Shown here: positions 53,351 through 57,313 of the stretch, in pieces
How the letters are laid out: each line of letters begins with the position of its first letter
Numbering within the stretch: position 1 is the stretch's first letter
DNA from: Thermoleophilia bacterium
GTDB taxonomy: Bacteria; Actinomycetota; Thermoleophilia; Gaiellales; JAICJC01
NCBI GenBank assembly: GCA_025927685.1
Contig: JAICKX010000007.1
Span: forward strand, 1-57,313
DNA: 57,313 nucleotides
Reading direction: 5' to 3'
Notes under the pieces: model-generated
The model's database searches: none
Seen by the model: only the letters and a program-made list of their open reading frames with translations
Told to the model about the DNA's origin: nothing
Position numbers and translations under genes: made by a program

Positions 53351-54985
53351 ATGGTGACCGAGGCCGTCGCCACGCCCCCTGCGACCGGGCACGCGCCGGG
53401 GCGGACCGGCTTCTGGTCGTGGGTGACGACCGTCGATCACAAGCGGATCGGGATCCTCTACCTGATCACGACGCTCTTCTTCTTCGTCTCGGGCGGCCTC
53501 ATGGCGCTGGCCATGCGGATCCAGCTCGAGCACTCCTCGAACAACGTGATCTCGGCCGACTCGTACGACCGGATCTTCACGATGCACGGGACGACCATGG
53601 TGTTCCTGTTCACCGTCCCGGTGATGGCCGCGTTCGGGAACTACGTGGTGCCGCTCATGATCGGCGCGCGCGACATGGCCTTCCCGCGCCTGAACGCGGC
53701 CTCGCTCTGGCTTCTCCTCTTCGGCGGTATCGTCATGTACTCCGGGTTCGTGTGGGGCGGAGGAGCGGCGGATGCCGGCTGGACGGGGTACCCGCCGCTC
53801 TCGGAGCAGTCGCCCGGCCACGGGATCGACCTGTGGATCGTCGGCCTGCACATCGTCACGATCAGCTCGGTGATCGGGGCGATCAACTTCATCTGCACGA
53901 TCCACAACATGCGCGCACCCGGCATGCGCCTCTCCCGGATACCGCTCTTCGTCTGGACCATCGACGTGTACGCGTTCATGATCGTCCTGGCGCTGCCGCT
54001 GCTCTCCGGCGCGCTCACGATGCTGCTGCTCGACCGCAACTACGGGACCAGCTTCTACGCGGCCGGGCACTACGGCCCGATCCTCTATCAGCACCTCTTC
54101 TGGGCCTTCGGGCACCCGGAGGTGTACATCGTGGCGCTGCCGGGCTTCGGGATGATCTCGGAGATCGTGCCGGTCTTCTCGCGCAAGCCGCTCTTCGGCT
54201 ACCGCGCCCTCGTCTACGCCACGGTCGCGATCGGTTTCCTGGCCTTCCTCGTGTGGGGCCACCACATGTTCGCGGTCGGCATGTCGACCCCGCTCCAGGT
54301 CTGGTTCATGCTGACGTCGATGGCGATCGCCGTCCCGACGGGGATCAAGATCTTCAACTGGGTGGGGACGATGTGGATGGGCCAGATCCGGTTCGAGCCG
54401 CCCATGCTCTTCGCGACCGGGTTCATCCTCACATTCCTGATCGGCGGCCTCTCGGGCATCGCGGTGGCGACGTTCCCCGTCGACCTGTACGTCACCGACA
54501 GCTACTTCGTGGTCGCCCACTTCCACTACGTGATGGGCAGCATCCCGGTGTTCGCGGTGCTCGGCGGGCTGCACTACTGGTACCCGAAGATGACCGGCCG
54601 GATGCTCGACCGCGCGCTCGGGATCCGCAGCTTCTGGGTGCTCTTCGTCGGCTTCAACCTCACGTTCTTCCCGATGCACGCGATGGGCCTCTCGGGAATG
54701 CCGCGCCGCGTCGCGACCTACACGAACACCGACTGGAACGTCTACAACCAGATCGCGACGCTGGGCGCGTTCGTGCTCGGCGTCGGCGTCCTCATGGTGC
54801 TGATCAACTGCCTGCGCTCCCTCCGGTACGGGCGGATCGCTCCGGCCGACCCGTGGCGCGGAAACACGCTCGAGTGGTACACGTCCTCGCCACCACCCCC
54901 GCACAACTTCGACAGCCTGCCGCCGATCCGGTCTGAGCGGCCGCTCGACGACCTGCGCCGCGAGGCGGCCGCGGCCCGCGCGTGA
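53351..54985 (+). CDS. Cytochrome c oxidase subunit I (second locus)
   Basis: FWAFGHPEVYIVALPGFGMISEI, GHHMFAVGM, VVAHFHYVMG. Confidence 0.95.
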   Translation: MVTEAVATPPATGHAPGRTGFWSWVTTVDHKRIGILYLITTLFFFVSGGLMALAMRIQLEHSSNNVISADSYDRIFTMHGTTMVFLFTVPVMAAFGNYVVPLMIGARDMAFPRLNAASLWLLLFGGIVMYSGFVWGGGAADAGWTGYPPLSEQSPGHGIDLWIVGLHIVTISSVIGAINFICTIHNMRAPGMRLSRIPLFVWTIDVYAFMIVLALPLLSGALTMLLLDRNYGTSFYAAGHYGPILYQHLFWAFGHPEVYIVALPGFGMISEIVPVFSRKPLFGYRALVYATVAIGFLAFLVWGHHMFAVGMSTPLQVWFMLTSMAIAVPTGIKIFNWVGTMWMGQIRFEPPMLFATGFILTFLIGGLSGIAVATFPVDLYVTDSYFVVAHFHYVMGSIPVFAVLGGLHYWYPKMTGRMLDRALGIRSFWVLFVGFNLTFFPMHAMGLSGMPRRVATYTNTDWNVYNQIATLGAFVLGVGVLMVLINCLRSLRYGRIAPADPWRGNTLEWYTSSPPPPHNFDSLPPIRSERPLDDLRREAAAARA

Positions 54986-56766
54986 CGCCGAAGCGGGTGG
55001 TCACGTTCGCCGCGCTGGTCGCCGCGCTGGCCTGGGCGCTCATGACGGTCGGGGCGTACGTGCGCGTCTCGGACTCCGGCCTCGGCTGCCCGGACTGGCC
55101 GGCCTGCCACGGCCAGCTCGTCGCCGGCGGGCACCACGCCCTGATCGAGCAGGTGCACCGCTGGATCGTGACCGTGCTCTCGGTCGCCCTCGTCGTCCTC
55201 GCGGTGCTGGTCTACCGGATGCGGCAGGGCGAGCGGCGGGTCACGACGGCGATGACGATCACCCTGGCGCTGCTCGGACTCCAGGTCGTCCTGGGCGGTG
55301 TCACGGTGCTGCTCAACAACGTCTCGTGGACGGTGGTGATGCACTACGGCGCCGCGGCGGCGCTCCTGGCCGCCGTGCTCCTGGTCGTCGTGCGACTCGC
55401 GTTTCCGGAGGCGGAGTCGCCTCCGCGCGACGGCTACGTCCGGCTCGTCACGTGGCTCGCGGGCACCACCTTCGGGCTGCTCCTCATGGGGGCGACCGTG
55501 GCCACGACCGACTCGCACGAGTCGTGCGGCAAGAGCTTCCCGCTCTGCAGGGGCGACGTCGTGCCGTCGGCCGACCACCACGCCGTCATCAACATGGCTC
55601 ACCGGGTCTGGGCGGGGCTCGCGCTGCTGCTGGCGCTGTGGGTGTGGCGCCAGACGGGCCGGTGGCGGCGGGGCGTGTGGCAGATCGAGGCGGCGGCGCG
55701 GGGCATGGCGAGCCTCTTCCTGGCGCAGGCCGCGGTCGGTGTCGCGGTCATCGAGGCGGGCGAGAACGACGTGCTCGAGGTGCTGCACTCGTCCCTTGCC
55801 TCCCTGACGTGGCTCGCGGTCGCTACGCTCCTTTGGATGGCACGCACGCTTCCCGTCCCCGAGGTCGTGCAGTCGGGTACGGGGGTGGAGCGCTCGGCGT
55901 GGCGGACGAGCATCGCCGACTACCTGACGCTCGTGAAGCCGCGCATCATGCTGCTCATCCTGATCACGGCCTACGGGGCGATGGCGTTCGCCGCCGACGG
56001 CCCGCCGCGGGCCGGGCTCACCGCCTGGACGCTCCTCGGGCTGGGGCTCTCCTCCGGCGGCGCGAGCGCCATCAACCACTACCTCGACCGCGACATCGAC
56101 GCGCGCATGACGCGCACCGCCGGCCGGCCGGTCCCCACGGGGCGGGTGGCGCCCGAGGCGGCGCTCGGCTTCGGCACCGGGCTCATCATCGCGTCGGTTG
56201 CCGTGCTGGCGCTCAACGTCAACCTGATCTCGGCCGGGCTGGCGCTGGCGGGCGCGTTCACCTACGTGGTCGTCTACACGTACTGGCTGAAGCGGCGCAC
56301 GCCGCTCAACATCGTGATCGGCGGCGCCGCCGGGGCCGTGCCGCCGCTGGTCGGCTGGGCGGCCGTGACCGGTCACGTCGGCCTGCCGGCCGCGTTCATG
56401 TTCGCGATCATCTTCCTCTGGACGCCTCCGCACTTCTGGGCGCTTGCGATCCTGGCCAAGCGCGAGTACGCGAATGCCGGCGTCCCGATGCTCCCGGTCG
56501 TGCGCGGCGACCGCGAGACCGCCCGTCAGATCCTGCTCTACACCCTCCTCCTCGTCGGCATCTCGATCCTGCCGTTCGCCGACCGCACGTTCGGATGGGT
56601 CTACCTGACCGGTGCGGTCGTCCTCGGGGCCGAGTTCGTGCTGCTGGCGGTGCGGCTCCTGCGCGACACCTCACCGCCGGCCGCGCGCCGGCTCTTCCTC
56701 TACTCGCTCGCCTACCTGGCGCTGCTCTTCCTCGTGATCGGGCTCGACCGCGCCCGCTTGTCCTAG
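54982..56766 (+). CDS. Fused heme A synthase (CtaA/COX15) - heme O synthase (CtaB)
   Basis: N-half VRVSDSGLGCPDWPACHG...HRVWAG; C-half YLTLVKPRIMLLILITAYG...NHYLDRDIDARMTRTAGRPVPTG...WTPPHFWALAI. Confidence 0.94.
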   Translation: MTPKRVVTFAALVAALAWALMTVGAYVRVSDSGLGCPDWPACHGQLVAGGHHALIEQVHRWIVTVLSVALVVLAVLVYRMRQGERRVTTAMTITLALLGLQVVLGGVTVLLNNVSWTVVMHYGAAAALLAAVLLVVVRLAFPEAESPPRDGYVRLVTWLAGTTFGLLLMGATVATTDSHESCGKSFPLCRGDVVPSADHHAVINMAHRVWAGLALLLALWVWRQTGRWRRGVWQIEAAARGMASLFLAQAAVGVAVIEAGENDVLEVLHSSLASLTWLAVATLLWMARTLPVPEVVQSGTGVERSAWRTSIADYLTLVKPRIMLLILITAYGAMAFAADGPPRAGLTAWTLLGLGLSSGGASAINHYLDRDIDARMTRTAGRPVPTGRVAPEAALGFGTGLIIASVAVLALNVNLISAGLALAGAFTYVVVYTYWLKRRTPLNIVIGGAAGAVPPLVGWAAVTGHVGLPAAFMFAIIFLWTPPHFWALAILAKREYANAGVPMLPVVRGDRETARQILLYTLLLVGISILPFADRTFGWVYLTGAVVLGAEFVLLAVRLLRDTSPPAARRLFLYSLAYLALLFLVIGLDRARLS

Positions 56767-56781
56767 TATCCGTATCCGCCC

Positions 56782-56898
56782 GTGCTCGACCGCGACACCG
56801 CCACCAAGAACCTCGTCCTCGGGCTCAAGCTCGGAATCGTCGCCCTCCTCCTCTTCGCCGGCACGCTGGTGATCGGGATCATCGTCCGGTATGGCTGA
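56782..56898 (+). CDS. 38-aa single-TM small protein (VLDRDTATKNLVLGLKLGIVALLLFAGTLVIGIIVRYG)
   Basis: GTG start, one TM; overlaps next ORF by 8 nt within the cox locus; absent from ORF track. Confidence 0.6.
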   Translation: MLDRDTATKNLVLGLKLGIVALLLFAGTLVIGIIVRYG

Positions 56899-57094
56899 GC
56901 ACGACGAATTCCATCTCCCGGAGCCGTCGGCGCTCCCGATCGTCACCTCGATCGGCATCGCGCTCATCCTGTTCGGCTTCGTGCCCGACTCGCGGCTGTG
57001 GCGGCTGGCGATGGTCTCGATCGGGACGATGATCACCATCGGAGCGGGCTGGATCTGGCTGCGGGACTCGATGGCCGAGTACCGCGACCTTTAA
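56891..57094 (+). CDS. Putative cytochrome c oxidase subunit IV-like 2-TM protein
   Basis: LPIVTSIGIALILFGFV...MVSIGTMITIGAGWIWLRDSMAEYRDL; downstream of coxA/ctaAB. Confidence 0.65.
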   Translation: MAEHDEFHLPEPSALPIVTSIGIALILFGFVPDSRLWRLAMVSIGTMITIGAGWIWLRDSMAEYRDL

Positions 57095-57120
57095 CGCCCC
57101 CCTCCTTGGGGGTGACGGAT
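57091..57120 (+). repeat. Palindrome-less derivative of the modular repeat (copy 4)
   Basis: TTAACGCCCCCCTCCTTGGGGGTGACG vs TTAAC[palindrome]AGCCCCCTCCTTAAGGGGTGGCG. Confidence 0.55.
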
Positions 57121-57198
57121 CGGCATGCCGCCCGGCGGCGCCAGGGCTGGGTAAGGAAGGCAAAACCACACCACCGTCACGAGGGCGTCACGCGCGAA

Positions 57199-57215
57199 GT
57201 TCAGGGACTGTCCCC
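57199..57215 (-). repeat. REP-like GGGGACAGTCCCTGAAC, third copy
   Basis: Identical 17-mer to both arms of the 43771-43904 element. Confidence 0.8.
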
Positions 57216-57225
57216 GTCGTTGCCA

Positions 57226-57313
57226 CACGTGCACCCGACGCTCGCTGCGCCCCAACGCGACGCCACCCCTTAAGGAGGGGGCTCACGGGGGAACCCTGGG
57301 TTCCCCCGTGTTA
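57226..57313 (-). repeat. Modular palindromic repeat, copy 3 (runs to window edge)
   Basis: Reverse complement TAACACGGGGGAACCCAGGGTTCCCCCGTGAGCCCCCTCCTTAAGGGGTGGCGTCGCG identical to copy 2 core; second hairpin missing. Confidence 0.9.

Noticed and set aside
1-57313. CRISPR arrays, prophage, integrases or toxin-antitoxin modules
   Set aside because: No direct repeat-spacer array, phage structural gene, recombinase or recognisable TA pair found by eye on either strand.

Overview
This is a high-GC window of about 57 kb. By protein similarity it looks like an actinobacterial or Thermoleophilia-type chromosome (taxon is inference). It is mostly housekeeping: a Suf Fe-S operon (sufB partial, sufD, sufS, NUDIX, sufU, Rieske, DtxR), a FhaA/FhaB/PstP/FtsW/PbpA/PknB/Ddl envelope cluster, PhoU/Pit, HD-GYP, an ABC-F ATPase, a Lut-like operon, two separate cytochrome c oxidase loci, a Ppx/CHAD-CYTH/SixA group, one tRNA-Arg(CCT), a TMADH-like plus MttB-like methylamine/betaine locus, RNase D, NfeD/SPFH and a CtaA-CtaB fusion. 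Four items merit most attention. (1) An apparently free-standing ~230-nt ncRNA gene at 5205-5445 on the minus strand has a good promoter and an intrinsic terminator, and carries both an extended Shine-Dalgarno sequence and an anti-SD mimic. (2) A modular palindromic repeat (copies at 11481, 38891, 57091 and reversed at 57313) abuts stop codons; the only three TAA stops I found in the window are the ones it supplies. (3) A COX subunit I ORF is fused to an N-terminal 2-TM segment and a C-terminal UspA-like domain, with an internal SD and ATG before the Usp domain. (4) At least 13 genes carry TANNNT -10 boxes 6-7 nt upstream of the start codon, indicating widespread leaderless transcription. All calls are by eye; no database search was run.
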